Assembly: GCA_051647535.1 (NCBI GenBank)
Contig: JBOFEA010000027.1
Span: forward strand, 62,001-126,000
DNA length: 64,000 nucleotides
Reading direction: 5' to 3'
Origin: Brevinema_A sp051647535
Lineage (GTDB): Bacteria; Spirochaetota; Brevinematia; Brevinematales; Brevinemataceae
A program made the position numbers and the translations under genes. A model generated the notes under the pieces. That model saw nothing but the letters and a program-made list of their open reading frames with translations, was not told where the DNA came from and searched no databases. This document shows positions 26,347 to 35,696 of this stretch, piece after piece (the first letter of the stretch is position 1; each line of letters starts with the position of its first letter).

Positions 26347-27159
26347 TTATCTTATAGAAACATTAAACGTTTTAATAATAGTATCGTAAGTAGCAGTTTG
26401 AATAGGCTCAATACGAACAGTTCTTAATTCATTTCTAAAGAGGTTGTCAATATAAGGATCTCCGGATGATTTTATAATTTGTAAGGAAGAAACCCAACCT
26501 TCCGGACTGAAAGTTAATTTGACAGTAATAGAAACACCATAACCTTGTCTTTTGTATTTTTGAGGGATATTTTTTGTGAGATCAGGGAAAGAAGTTGTTT
26601 TACGTGAATTTCCGGACCATCTGCCGTCTGAAAGAAAATCTGAATCTGAAGTTGTTGAGCTTTTTTGTTTTTGATCCAAGAGTTTTTCCAAATCTGTTTT
26701 TGATGTTGAAGAATTCTGTACAGGCACTGTTGAAGTCAATTGTTCAGGTTGAGTGGATGAGATAGTTTTTTCTTGAATTTGTTTTATATCCGGTTGAGTT
26801 TGAGATATATTTTCTTGTTTGGAAGTTGCAAGGGATGCTGCAGGTGAAGAAGTACTTTGCTTAGGAGTTGTTTGTGATGCTGCAGGTGAAGAAGTACTTT
26901 GCTTAGGAGTTGTTTGTGATGCTACAGGTGAAGAAGTACTTTGCTTAGGAGTTGTTTGCGGGTTGACTGGTGCCGGAACAGGTGTTTGTAATGATGATTG
27001 GTTTCCGGAATTCATATTCAGATTAATAGAAACTTGTGCTGCTAACTCAGAACGCATGATGTTTGGTTTAATAAGCATGATCACAGAAAACAAAATTAAA
27101 TGTATTCCTAAGGATACAAAAAAATAATAATGCAAAGTAGAAACTTTTTGATCAAACAT
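26347..27159 (-). CDS. TonB-like energy transducer with 14-residue repeats
   Basis: A 270-residue protein with one N-terminal transmembrane helix (YYFFVSLGIHLILFSVIML). A Ser/Thr/Pro/Gln-rich spacer follows, then a C-terminal TonB domain (YKRQGYGVSITVKLTFSPEGWVSSLQIIKSSGDPYIDN). It would carry proton-motive energy from an ExbB/ExbD motor to outer-membrane receptors. The spacer holds three copies of a 14-residue unit (TTPKQSTSSPAASQ type). It starts 17 bases after exbD, so the two are co-transcribed; exbB is not present. Confidence 0.85.
   Translation of the reverse strand: MFDQKVSTLHYYFFVSLGIHLILFSVIMLIKPNIMRSELAAQVSINLNMNSGNQSSLQTPVPAPVNPQTTPKQSTSSPVASQTTPKQSTSSPAASQTTPKQSTSSPAASLATSKQENISQTQPDIKQIQEKTISSTQPEQLTSTVPVQNSSTSKTDLEKLLDQKQKSSTTSDSDFLSDGRWSGNSRKTTSFPDLTKNIPQKYKRQGYGVSITVKLTFSPEGWVSSLQIIKSSGDPYIDNLFRNELRTVRIEPIQTATYDTIIKTFNVSIR
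26834..26959. repeat. 42-bp tandem repeat (3 copies) inside tonB-like gene
   Basis: Units start at 26834, 26876 and 26918 and encode the 14-residue spacer repeat in frame. They are nearly identical at DNA level, so copy number, and hence spacer length, could change by slippage. Confidence 0.85.
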
Positions 27160-27176
27160 ATTGTTGCTCCTAGAAA

Positions 27177-27581
27177 TTACTTTAACACAGTTGACAAACT
27201 AAGCTGGTCGATTTTAGCAATACGAGCTTGATCCATAATTTCTATTAGCAATCCGTAAGAAATATTTTTATCACCCTGTATTGTTAGTGTTGGATTTGGT
27301 GATCCGTCTTTAATCTCTTTCATGATTATAGGCAGGTCGTTTTTAGAAACAGATTTTTCGTTCCAAGTAATTGATCCATCTTTATAAACAGTAATTACGT
27401 GGTCTTGTTTAACAATTTTATCTGATGTATGTGCTTCAGGAAGTTGAACATTAAGAGAAGAGGTTTGAATGAAAGTCGAAGTGACCATAAAAAAAGTCAG
27501 CAGCTGAAATACAATATCAATCATTGGAGTCATATTAAGATCTGCTGAAATACGTCTTTTTTCTTTATATTTTGAAAACAT
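27177..27581 (-). CDS. exbD: ExbD/TolR-family proton-channel subunit
   Basis: The 134-residue protein has the ExbD layout: a short cytoplasmic N-terminus, one membrane helix starting MTPMIDIVFQLLTFFMVTS with the conserved proton-carrying Asp of PMID, and a periplasmic domain ending in ILDQAR-like IMDQARIAKID. The start at 27581 has GGAG seven bases upstream; an earlier TTG at 27593 overlaps that site. With the TonB-like protein it forms an energy-transduction unit, yet the ExbB subunit must come from elsewhere. Confidence 0.9.
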   Translation of the reverse strand: MFSKYKEKRRISADLNMTPMIDIVFQLLTFFMVTSTFIQTSSLNVQLPEAHTSDKIVKQDHVITVYKDGSITWNEKSVSKNDLPIIMKEIKDGSPNPTLTIQGDKNISYGLLIEIMDQARIAKIDQLSLSTVLK

Positions 27582-27674
27582 AATATACTCCAAATCTATT
27601 ATTAATATATATTATAAATCAAAAGAATAATTTTTTCAAATTATAAATCAAAAGAAAAATTTGTAAAAAGTATG

Positions 27675-28139
27675 TTAATCTGTTATTTTGCTGATGCTTA
27701 GCTCATATATATATGCAAAATCGGGATTATGATCTAAGAATTCTTGAATTTGAAGATTATTGTTCACACCGTATTGAACGTATTCATCTTCAGTAATACC
27801 GAGAGAATGAAAAAAGGCATCTCTGGATTCATTTAAATACTGATCAATATATTGATCGTTGGATTCTTTAGATGATTGTTTAATATACCGATAATTTTCA
27901 TATTGTTTAGTCATAAAAAGAATGGAAATTTGTAAAAATTTTTTAGGACTGTCCAAAACAAATGTTTCATTGGTATTGAAGTCAATAAGTTTCATGATAT
28001 CATTTGAATTCGTGAATAGAGTATTGTTAGATATTACCGAATTGGAATTCTCTGAAGAGGAAAAGTCTACATTATTATCATTGTTGTTGTTCTTTCCGCA
28101 GTAACTTAGGAATAAGAATAAAATTATTAGTATTTTCAT
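27675..28139 (-). CDS. Putative lipoprotein
   Basis: A 154-residue product with signal peptide MKILIILFLFLSYC (Cys14), followed by an Asn/Ser-rich linker and an alpha-helical region (residues 55-154) with no known motif. It precedes exbD on the same strand with a gap of 93 bases that contains a direct repeat (ATTATAAATCAAAAGAA, twice near 27614 and 27644). Function unknown. Confidence 0.65.
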   Translation of the reverse strand: MKILIILFLFLSYCGKNNNNDNNVDFSSSENSNSVISNNTLFTNSNDIMKLIDFNTNETFVLDSPKKFLQISILFMTKQYENYRYIKQSSKESNDQYIDQYLNESRDAFFHSLGITEDEYVQYGVNNNLQIQEFLDHNPDFAYIYELSISKITD

Positions 28140-28344
28140 ATTTCAATCTCTTTTCCGAATTTTTTTTTGCCAAAATAATGATGTTAATTTACGAAATGAA
28201 AGAACAGTTATTTTATATTTTTATTTTATGAATTAATTATAATATATTTTTTTATAAAAGTCCATTGAAATTTATGGAAAATGGAATAAGGTTGTGATAA
28301 TAATAATTTAATTATTAACGATACACTAAATTTGATAGAAAAAT

Positions 28345-28373
28345 TTGAACAAAATATAAAAGTATTGTATAAT
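28345..28373 (+). promoter_or_regulatory. Promoter for the rodZ-like unit
   Basis: TTGAAC (28345-28350), 17 bases, TATAAT (28368-28373). Confidence 0.65.
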
Positions 28374-28423
28374 GACAACATATTTTAATTATAGATTCGT
28401 TAATTTATTCAAGGAAATAGTTT

Positions 28424-29554
28424 ATGTCAAAACAGAATAAGATGTCGTTAGGTGCATATTTATCTCAAAGCAGAGAAAATAAAGGAATGTCTATAGATGA
28501 AGTCGCTATAGAAACAAACATTGCTCGAAAATATATTGAAGCATTGGAAAAAGATGAATATGGATTTTTTTCTGCGGAACTTTATTTAACAGGGTTTCTT
28601 TCTTCTTATGCTGAGATATTGGAATTGGATAAAGATGTTGTGATGTCGATGTATTTCCGTGCTATTGGTAAAGAACAGGAAGTTCCTTTAGAAGAATTGT
28701 ATTCTCTTCATAAATCAGAAGATAAATTTAAGAAATTAACAATTGTTATGGTAATTGGATTTCCGGTTGTGGTTATTATAATCATGCTGATACTTTTTGC
28801 TAATTCTTCTTTAAAATCTCCGGTTCAGAATAAAACAACATTTCAGTCTTTTTCTCAAGATGCCAATAAAGAAATTACTATTAATTTGAATCAAGAAAAT
28901 AAAGGAATAGAATTAGAATTAAAGCGTCATGATAAAATTTATTTGAAAAAAGATAATCAAATTCATAATGTTCTTGAATTTTTGGAAGTTGGTAAATCCA
29001 AAAATCAAGTTGTATTCCAGTTGGATCAAAATCAATTTACATATAAAAATGGTGATATTTTGAATGCGGATCTTAATAATGACGGAATAAACGATTTGAG
29101 TGTGGAAGTTATTTGTGTGACGAATAATTATGTAAAAATTGCACTTACATCTTATATGGCTAATATTGGAGTATCGAATTCAATATTGGATTCGAATAAA
29201 ACGGATATTTCTGCTTTTAAAAATTCCATCCAAACCGAAATACCTATAACGCTTATTCCAAGCGGAGTAAAATCAATTAATGTTCAAATTGTTGCTGCTC
29301 GCCCGCTATGGGTTGGGTATCGAGCTGATAAAAATGTAGAGAAGCAAGGTTTTCTAAATACAGGAGAGTCGATGCAGATTTCTTTTTATAATGCGTTGGC
29401 GTTGCTTTTGGGGAATGCTGGTGCTGCAACAATTACATTTTCTGAATTTACTAATGTACTTCGAGGTGGTATTACAGGAGAAACTTCCTATTCGCTGTTT
29501 TATAAAAAAGCTGAGGGAAATAATTTAAAATTGTACAGAGCCCAACTGAGATAA
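28424..29554 (+). CDS. RodZ-like helix-turn-helix membrane protein
   Basis: A 376-residue RodZ-type protein. The N-terminal HTH (residues about 9-70: LGAYLSQSRENKGMSIDEVAIETNI) binds MreB in characterised RodZ. A membrane helix (about 103-126, IVMVIGFPVVVIIIMLILF) follows. The long periplasmic part ends in a RodZ-type beta domain (AARPLWVGYRADKNVEKQGFLNTGES...LLLGNAGAATITF). It would anchor the MreB cytoskeleton at the inner membrane. It is the first gene of a unit with rimO and pgsA. Confidence 0.82.
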   Translation: MSKQNKMSLGAYLSQSRENKGMSIDEVAIETNIARKYIEALEKDEYGFFSAELYLTGFLSSYAEILELDKDVVMSMYFRAIGKEQEVPLEELYSLHKSEDKFKKLTIVMVIGFPVVVIIIMLILFANSSLKSPVQNKTTFQSFSQDANKEITINLNQENKGIELELKRHDKIYLKKDNQIHNVLEFLEVGKSKNQVVFQLDQNQFTYKNGDILNADLNNDGINDLSVEVICVTNNYVKIALTSYMANIGVSNSILDSNKTDISAFKNSIQTEIPITLIPSGVKSINVQIVAARPLWVGYRADKNVEKQGFLNTGESMQISFYNALALLLGNAGAATITFSEFTNVLRGGITGETSYSLFYKKAEGNNLKLYRAQLR

Positions 29555-29605
29555 GAATAGTTCTTAATACGGTTGTTTATCAAATTTTAAGGAATAAAAT
29601 TTTTT

Positions 29606-30946
29606 ATGAAAATATACTTTGAAGCGTTGGGATGCCCTAAAGCCTTAGTTGATGCTGAAAAAATGTGTGCTGTTCTTTTTGAAGATCTTGATCATGAAGT
29701 TGTGTTTGATCCGGAAGAAGCGGATGCGGTTATTGTAAATACCTGTGGTTTTATTGAATCTGCAAAACAAGAATCAATAAATGCTATTCTTACTCATGCG
29801 CAGTTAAAACAAAATAAACCTGATCTTATTTTAGCTGTTTCAGGGTGTATGGTATCAAGATATCATGAAGAATTAAAAAAAGAAATTCCGGAAATAGACG
29901 CATTTATAGGTGTGAAAGATCCTTCGAAAATTAAGCAGATTTTTTCTAAAATCATTGATAAGCCTATGTTGGATGAAGGTGAATTTAAGGATACTAAGCA
30001 AAGTAATCGTTCTCTTTTGTTTTCTGGGTTTAGACATGCATGGATAAAAATTGCAGAAGGGTGTGACAAAAAATGTGCTTTCTGTGCAATACCTTTAATG
30101 AGGGGAACTCAGCGTAGCCGAAAAGAATCTGATATTTTGGATGAAGCTAAAATATTACTTGATCAAGGAATAAGGGAGTTAATTGTTATTGCTCAAGATC
30201 CTGTAAATTATGGGATTGATTTGGTTCATCAGAGGCGGCTTATTCCGCTTCTTCAACAACTTGAAACAATTGGATTTGATTGGATTAGAGTACAATATTT
30301 GTTTCCGGATCCAATGTTGCTTGAATTAGCGGATTTGTTTTATCAATCATCTGTTTTTTGTAATTATATTGATGTTCCTTTACAGCATGTATCCGGAAAT
30401 ATTCTTCAAGATATGAGAAGACCTGGGAATTTGGATTCTATGGTTAAATTGTTTGAAGACATGCGGAGAAACAATCCTGATTTAGCGATTCGAACTTCTT
30501 TTATAGCTGGATTTCCTGGTGAGACTTCCGATGATGCTGATCAAGTATCTCAATTTTTGAAAATTGTGAAAGCCGATCGGGTTGGATTTTTTTCATATTC
30601 CCGAGAAGAAGGAACAGAATCATATGTATATTCAAACCAAGTTGATTCTCATATTGCACAAGATCGTATACAGCATTGGGCTGATATTCAACGTCAAATT
30701 TCTACAGAACGTCTTCAACGATTAGTAGGACAAGAATTGATTTGTATCAGCGAAGGAATTTCAGAAGATATTGATAATCAAACATGTATGATTATGCGTA
30801 CACAGTACGATGCTCCTGAAATTGACGGAATAGTAAGGGTATTAGTACCAAAAGATACCGGTATAGAATTTCCGGGTATGGCGAAAGTAAAGATTACTGC
30901 GTCAGATGATCATGACTTAGATGCTGTATTAATAGAAGAGGTTTAA
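29606..30946 (+). CDS. rimO: Ribosomal protein uS12 methylthiotransferase RimO
   Basis: RimO is a radical SAM enzyme that methylthiolates an Asp of ribosomal protein S12. The 446-residue protein has the N-terminal cluster ligands C10, C47 and C81 and the radical-SAM triad CxxxCxxC at C153, C157 and C160, plus a C-terminal TRAM domain. RimO-specific features include EGCDKKCAFCAIPLMRGTQRSR and the PLQH box. AQDPVNYG replaces the common AQDTTRYG, a local variation. Its stop codon abuts the pgsA start. Confidence 0.92.
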   Translation: MKIYFEALGCPKALVDAEKMCAVLFEDLDHEVVFDPEEADAVIVNTCGFIESAKQESINAILTHAQLKQNKPDLILAVSGCMVSRYHEELKKEIPEIDAFIGVKDPSKIKQIFSKIIDKPMLDEGEFKDTKQSNRSLLFSGFRHAWIKIAEGCDKKCAFCAIPLMRGTQRSRKESDILDEAKILLDQGIRELIVIAQDPVNYGIDLVHQRRLIPLLQQLETIGFDWIRVQYLFPDPMLLELADLFYQSSVFCNYIDVPLQHVSGNILQDMRRPGNLDSMVKLFEDMRRNNPDLAIRTSFIAGFPGETSDDADQVSQFLKIVKADRVGFFSYSREEGTESYVYSNQVDSHIAQDRIQHWADIQRQISTERLQRLVGQELICISEGISEDIDNQTCMIMRTQYDAPEIDGIVRVLVPKDTGIEFPGMAKVKITASDDHDLDAVLIEEV

Positions 30947-31558
30947 ATGTCTGCGTTTGTTATGAATATTCCAAATTTGTTAACGATTTTAAGATTAATA
31001 CTAATTCCGGTTGCGTGTATACCGTTATTATCTATATTTGGGGAGTTAACCGAGTTTAAAATTACGATTGCACTGGTAGCATTTCTGGTAGCTTCAATTT
31101 CAGATTGGCTGGATGGATATTTAGCTCGCTTACTTAATCAGACGAGTAACTGGGGAGCTTTTGCAGATTCTTTGGCAGATAAGCTTCTGATATGGGGTGT
31201 ATGGTTTTCTTTATATACGATTTCTTTTCTTAATATACCATTATGGACAATTTTGGTTGTAATTATCCGAGATTTATTTATTACTTATTTAAGAAGTTAT
31301 TTTTTAAAGTATAATTTGTATTTTAAAACTTCTGTTTGGGGAAAAATTAAAACATTTCTTCAAATGTTTAGTATTTCTGTTATTTTAATTCAGTTGGTTT
31401 ATATTGCCGGTAAGTCGTTATCTTTAAAAAAAGAATGGCTGATACAGTCTGAAGTGTTAATAAATCTTCCAAGAAATTTATTAATTTTTACGGCATTATT
31501 TGCAGTGCTGTCAGGAATAGATTATATGTTTTCTATTTATAAACAAAAAAAGAATTAA
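30947..31558 (+). CDS. pgsA: CDP-alcohol phosphatidyltransferase (PgsA-like)
   Basis: The 203-residue membrane protein catalyses head-group transfer from CDP-diacylglycerol, most likely to glycerol-3-phosphate. The catalytic motif D-G-x2-A-R-x8-G-x3-D-x3-D is complete: DGYLARLLNQTSNWGAFADSLAD. Five or six hydrophobic helices and the N-terminus MNIPNLLTILRLILIP fit PgsA. The ATG at 30947 directly follows the rimO stop; an ATG at 30962 is an alternative start. A shared terminator follows. Confidence 0.87.
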   Translation: MSAFVMNIPNLLTILRLILIPVACIPLLSIFGELTEFKITIALVAFLVASISDWLDGYLARLLNQTSNWGAFADSLADKLLIWGVWFSLYTISFLNIPLWTILVVIIRDLFITYLRSYFLKYNLYFKTSVWGKIKTFLQMFSISVILIQLVYIAGKSLSLKKEWLIQSEVLINLPRNLLIFTALFAVLSGIDYMFSIYKQKKN

Positions 31559-31570
31559 AGAAGTAATAAT

Positions 31571-31600
31571 AAAAAAAACAGCATTTAAGCTGTTTTTTTT
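31571..31600. terminator. Bidirectional terminator between pgsA and TPR gene
   Basis: A8CAGC (31571-31582) and GCTGT8 (31589-31600) pair around a six-base loop; T tracts are present in both directions. The hairpin contains the stop codon and last codons of the convergent TPR gene. Confidence 0.85.
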
Positions 31601-32151
31601 GATTGAATTCTTTGTAAAGTTTCAGATCCGTTAGGATATTTGGGATTAAGTATTAAAATTTCATTAATTTTTTCTTCTGCATCAGAGTAAAATCCCGAAT
31701 TTTCTAATGCCAAAGCTGTATGGTACAAATATAAAAGTTTAGCATTTTTATTACCAGCCAAATATGTAGCAACTTTGAAAGCTACTTCAGCTTGATGATA
31801 TAATTTCAGATTCATTAAACTTAATCCTAATCGATTGTAAGCTGTAGCAGATTTTGGATTTAAGTTAACAGATTGACGAAATGCATTAACGGCATTATTG
31901 AAATCTTTAATATTAACATAAGCATTTCCAATAGCTGTGTATAATGATGCCGATGCACCTACTTCTTTTAATGCGGTTTCGGAAATTTCATAAATTTTTG
32001 TTCTAGTGTTAGCCATAGAAATTAATTCCAAATAAGCTTCCCGGTCTTTTGGATTGGTTTTAAGTCGTTTGTATAGATCTGTTTCAGAAGCTTGAGCAAA
32101 AATAATACTGCTTCCTAAAATTTGAAGGATAATAGGAATAATAAGTTTCAT
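31585..32151 (-). CDS. Exported TPR-repeat protein
   Basis: A 188-residue protein with a Sec signal peptide (MKLIIPIILQILGSSIIFAQA) and at least three tetratricopeptide repeats in residues 65-175 (SLYTAIGNAYVNIKDFNNAV, ATAYNRLGLSLMNLKLYHQAE, LYLYHTALALENSGFYSDAE). TPRs mediate protein-protein contacts, here in the periplasm. Its last codons lie inside the terminator hairpin. Partners are unknown. Confidence 0.82.
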   Translation of the reverse strand: MKLIIPIILQILGSSIIFAQASETDLYKRLKTNPKDREAYLELISMANTRTKIYEISETALKEVGASASLYTAIGNAYVNIKDFNNAVNAFRQSVNLNPKSATAYNRLGLSLMNLKLYHQAEVAFKVATYLAGNKNAKLLYLYHTALALENSGFYSDAEEKINEILILNPKYPNGSETLQRIQSKKTA

Positions 32152-32241
32152 GTTTTCACCTTAATTTAAAAATTACTCCTTTATTATAATATATTAAGTA
32201 AAAAAATTCAAATTTTTATTTTATAATTTTTAATAATGAAC

Positions 32242-32270
32242 TTGCATAAGATGATTCATTGTTATATAAT
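32242..32270 (+). promoter_or_regulatory. Promoter for proS
   Basis: TTGCAT (32242-32247), 17 bases, TATAAT (32265-32270), 35 bases before proS. Confidence 0.68.
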
Positions 32271-32305
32271 ATATGTAGTTGATAATTTTTAGGAGTTAAG
32301 AAATT

Positions 32306-34015
32306 ATGCGTTATTCCCGTTCTTATATTTTTACTTTAAAAGAAAATCCTCGAGATGCTGAAATTACAAGCCATCAATTAATGCTTCGTTCCGGAATGAT
32401 CCGAAAATCTGCAGCAGGATTGTATACATGGATGCCTTTAGGAAAAAGGGTTCTTGATAAAACAATTCGGATTGTTAAGCAGGAAATGGATAGAGTGGGA
32501 GCATTAGAAATCCTTCCTCCGTTTGTGACGCATGGAGAATTGTGGAAAACTTCCGGACGCTGGGATACTATGGGTAAAGAAATGCTTCGTTTTCAAGACA
32601 GACATAATCAGGATTATGTTCTAGGGCCTACTCATGAGGAAGCGTTTACTCAAATTATAAAAGAAACTGCTCAATCTTATCAAGATCTGCCTGTGACGCT
32701 TTATCAAATAAACACTAAATTCCGAGATGAAATCCGCCCTCGTTACGGTGTGATACGATGCCGTGAATTTATTATGAAAGATGCATATTCTTTTGATGTT
32801 GATGAAGAAGGATTGGATAAGAGCTATCAGGCAATGCGTGAAGCATATTTGGCTGTGTTCAAAAATTTAGGATTAGCGGCAGATCCTGTGATGGCTGATT
32901 CAGGTAATATGGGTGGTAGCGGTTCGGAAGAATTTATGGTTCCTTCTTCTGTAGGAGAAGAATATATTGTTAAGTGCACCTGCGGTTATGTAGCCAATGT
33001 TGAGAAAGCTACTTCAATATTTTCATCCAGAGATCTTAAATCAGAAACAGCACTTGAATTGGTGGATACTCCCGGTGTTAAAACAATTGAACAACTAGCT
33101 CAATTCTTTCAATGTGAAACCAAAGATTTAGTTAAATCCTTTGTTGTGGAAGCTGATGGTCGATTGGTAATGGCTTGCATACGTGGTGATTTGCAAATTA
33201 ACGAAACAAAATTAAAAAATATTTTACAAGTTTCCGAACTCGTACCTGCCGATCCTGCAGTTATTTTTAAACAGTTGAATGCTCCTATTGGATTTTTGGG
33301 GCCTATTGGTGTTTCAATTGAGGTGATAGCGGATGAATCTATTATTGGTATGAATAATACAATTATAGGTGCCAATCGTGAAAATATGCATTATTCCGGT
33401 GTATCTATCGATAGAGATTGTAAATTTTCTAAAACAGCATCTTTTCATCTTGCAGAAGAAGGTCATACATGCTCTCAATGTGGTCATTTGCTTAATGTTT
33501 ATAAAGGTATTGAAGTTGGCCATATTTTCAAATTAGGCAGAAAATATACCGAATCTATGGGTATAAGGGTATTGGATTCGGTAAATAAAGATATTGTTCC
33601 TACCTGTGGATGTTATGGTATAGGAGTAGGGCGTGCTATTGCTGCGGTAATTGAACAAAATGCAGACGAAAATGGAATAATTTTTCCTATTTCGATGGCA
33701 CCTTATCATATTATTATTACTCCGACAAGTGTGGAAGGTGATATTTGGGAAACGGCAGAAAAACTGTATCAAATTTTGCAAAATAAAGGGTGTGAAGTTC
33801 TCTTAGATGATAGAAACGAGAGACCGGGGATTAAATTTAAAGATGCTGAACTTTTGGGAATTCCTATTCGGATTACGATAGGACGTTCTTGGCAGGAAAA
33901 ACAGCAATTGGAAATTAAAGTCCGGCGTACTTCGGAAGTATATACTGTATCGTGGGATGAAGTTGGAAATTGTGTACAACAGTTGATACAAAAAGAATTT
34001 GAGGTATTAAAGTAA
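32306..34015 (+). CDS. proS: Prolyl-tRNA synthetase (bacterial type)
   Basis: ProS charges tRNA-Pro. The 569-residue class II enzyme has motif 1 around KRVLDKTIRIVKQEMDRVGA, motif 2 FRDEIRPRYGVIRCREFIMKDAYSF, and motif 3 GCYGIGVGRAIAAVIEQ. The central insertion is a YbaK-type editing domain (VKSFVVEADGRLVMACIRGD...GPIGV). The length matches the bacterial ProS1 type. AGGAG precedes the ATG. A secreted-protein gene follows with a GTG start directly after the stop. Confidence 0.96.
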   Translation: MRYSRSYIFTLKENPRDAEITSHQLMLRSGMIRKSAAGLYTWMPLGKRVLDKTIRIVKQEMDRVGALEILPPFVTHGELWKTSGRWDTMGKEMLRFQDRHNQDYVLGPTHEEAFTQIIKETAQSYQDLPVTLYQINTKFRDEIRPRYGVIRCREFIMKDAYSFDVDEEGLDKSYQAMREAYLAVFKNLGLAADPVMADSGNMGGSGSEEFMVPSSVGEEYIVKCTCGYVANVEKATSIFSSRDLKSETALELVDTPGVKTIEQLAQFFQCETKDLVKSFVVEADGRLVMACIRGDLQINETKLKNILQVSELVPADPAVIFKQLNAPIGFLGPIGVSIEVIADESIIGMNNTIIGANRENMHYSGVSIDRDCKFSKTASFHLAEEGHTCSQCGHLLNVYKGIEVGHIFKLGRKYTESMGIRVLDSVNKDIVPTCGCYGIGVGRAIAAVIEQNADENGIIFPISMAPYHIIITPTSVEGDIWETAEKLYQILQNKGCEVLLDDRNERPGIKFKDAELLGIPIRITIGRSWQEKQQLEIKVRRTSEVYTVSWDEVGNCVQQLIQKEFEVLK

Positions 34016-34891
34016 GTGTTAAGAATATATTATGGGATAGGTTTTATACTATTGTTTGTTCCGCCTGTTTTTTGTCAAGGTGTGTATTCGGTTTATGAAA
34101 AAGGAATGCTTCAATATCAAGCCAATTTCAAGGGTACGGTAATTATTGAAAATCAATTTCTTTCATATACTAACAATGCAGCATGTTTGAGTTTTGATTA
34201 TTATATTGCAAACAAAAATCTCGACAGTGTACAAAATCAAACAGTAATCGATATAAAATTATCTCGTCTGCGTAAGCATAATCTGCCTTCTGTTTTTGAA
34301 AACATTTGGGATGTTTTTATTAATAATATATTTAAAGATGTTGCTTATATGGTAATGCTTTCAGATGGAAAAATGTTGGTCTTTAATAAAAGTGGACAGG
34401 TGATTCCTGCTGGTCAGTTTTTGGGAATTTTATTTCCTCCTATGAATTTGCAGGATAAGATTTATGAATTTTCCGAACAGGGTACGGTAGGATTTGGTTT
34501 GAAAAACTCTCCACATAACGTTCGATTTAATACCAAAGGATGGGATTTTTTCAGTAATTTGTCTATTGACAATCCTCCTTGTCCTATGGTTGATACGAAT
34601 ACAATATTTATTGAGAATCTGTACCGTTGTTATTCTAAGAGTAAAAAAAGCAGTCCGCATAATATATTTTGGTTTCAAAAATTTTTGTTTTATCTGTATA
34701 ATACAGCGGAAGTATCAATTGCTCATACGTTATGGAATGGAGCTTATGTATTCAATCACAATACAAAAAAATTAGAAAAAGCTGTGATTCTCAGTGATAT
34801 TAAAACAACCGTACCGTATTCGGAATTTGGTTTTGAGATTCCGGTAAATTTTTTGATTAAAGGCCAATGGCAGTTACAGTTAAAAAAATAA
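34016..34891 (+). CDS. Exported protein of unknown function
   Basis: Starting with GTG immediately after proS (GAGG at 34001-34004), this gene gives a 291-residue protein with a Sec signal peptide (MLRIYYGIGFILLFVPPVFCQG). The mature part contains mixed alpha/beta segments and a Cys-bearing DNPPCPMVD stretch; I see no family motif. It resembles in position the leuS-linked exported protein, also fused in transcription to a synthetase gene. Confidence 0.62.
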   Translation: MLRIYYGIGFILLFVPPVFCQGVYSVYEKGMLQYQANFKGTVIIENQFLSYTNNAACLSFDYYIANKNLDSVQNQTVIDIKLSRLRKHNLPSVFENIWDVFINNIFKDVAYMVMLSDGKMLVFNKSGQVIPAGQFLGILFPPMNLQDKIYEFSEQGTVGFGLKNSPHNVRFNTKGWDFFSNLSIDNPPCPMVDTNTIFIENLYRCYSKSKKSSPHNIFWFQKFLFYLYNTAEVSIAHTLWNGAYVFNHNTKKLEKAVILSDIKTTVPYSEFGFEIPVNFLIKGQWQLQLKK

Positions 34892-34922
34892 AAATCCTAT
34901 AGGGTTAAAAAGGGAAATATAA

Positions 34923-35696
34923 ATGAAAACTATTGTTTCTTGGAATGTTAATGGAGTTCGAGCTGCAGTTAGGAAAGGATTTTTTGATTGGTTTTATGAA
35001 TTTGATGCAGATATTGTAGGTCTTCAAGAAATTAAAGCAGAATCACATCAATTAGAATCTATCATTCGAAATCCTCAAGACAGGCATGCGTATTGGAATC
35101 CCTGCCGAGTTAAGAAAGGATATTCAGGAACAGCTTTGTTGAGTAAAGAACAACCTCTTTCGGTACAATTAGGATGGGGTGAAGAAAGGTTTGACAATGA
35201 AGGCAGAACTATTATGGCTGAGTATGAACATTTCACATTTTTTAATATCTATTTTCCGAATGGAGAAGGTTCTGCAGAGAGGTTGCAGTATAAATTAGAA
35301 TTCTATGATTCGTTTTTAGAATATGCTTTGAAGTTGAAAAATTCGGGACGTAGTGTTATTTTTACAGGAGATGTCAATACTGCTCATAATGAGATTGATT
35401 TGGCACGACCAAAAGAAAATCAAAATGCATCCGGATTTCTTCCTATAGAGAGAGCATGGATTGATAAAGTGGTTGAATCGGGATTTACAGATACGTTTCG
35501 ATATATGTATCCTGAAACAGCTGATAAATATTCTTGGTGGAGCTATAGAAGCGGAGCTAGAGAACGTAATATCGGATGGAGAATTGACTATGTATTTATC
35601 AGTAATGATTTGATTCCTAAATTAAGAGAATCGTTTATTTTGGATAATGTCACTGGGTCTGATCATTGTCCGGTAGGTATTGTAATTGATGTATGA
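34923..35696 (+). CDS. xth: Exodeoxyribonuclease III
   Basis: A 257-residue AP endonuclease/3'-5' exonuclease of the ExoIII (EEP) family for base-excision repair. Motifs: SWNVNGVRAA, the metal-binding VGLQEIKAE (Glu), FTGDVNTAHNEIDLARP, and the terminal GSDHCPVGI with the catalytic Asp-His. The length is typical. The start ATG follows AAAGGG. The stop overlaps the first codons of birA, so the two are coupled. Confidence 0.94.
   Translation: MKTIVSWNVNGVRAAVRKGFFDWFYEFDADIVGLQEIKAESHQLESIIRNPQDRHAYWNPCRVKKGYSGTALLSKEQPLSVQLGWGEERFDNEGRTIMAEYEHFTFFNIYFPNGEGSAERLQYKLEFYDSFLEYALKLKNSGRSVIFTGDVNTAHNEIDLARPKENQNASGFLPIERAWIDKVVESGFTDTFRYMYPETADKYSWWSYRSGARERNIGWRIDYVFISNDLIPKLRESFILDNVTGSDHCPVGIVIDV

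Noticed and set aside
26819..27127. 102-codon plus-strand frame with GVVCDAAGEEVL repeats
   Set aside because: Antisense shadow of the TonB spacer repeats.
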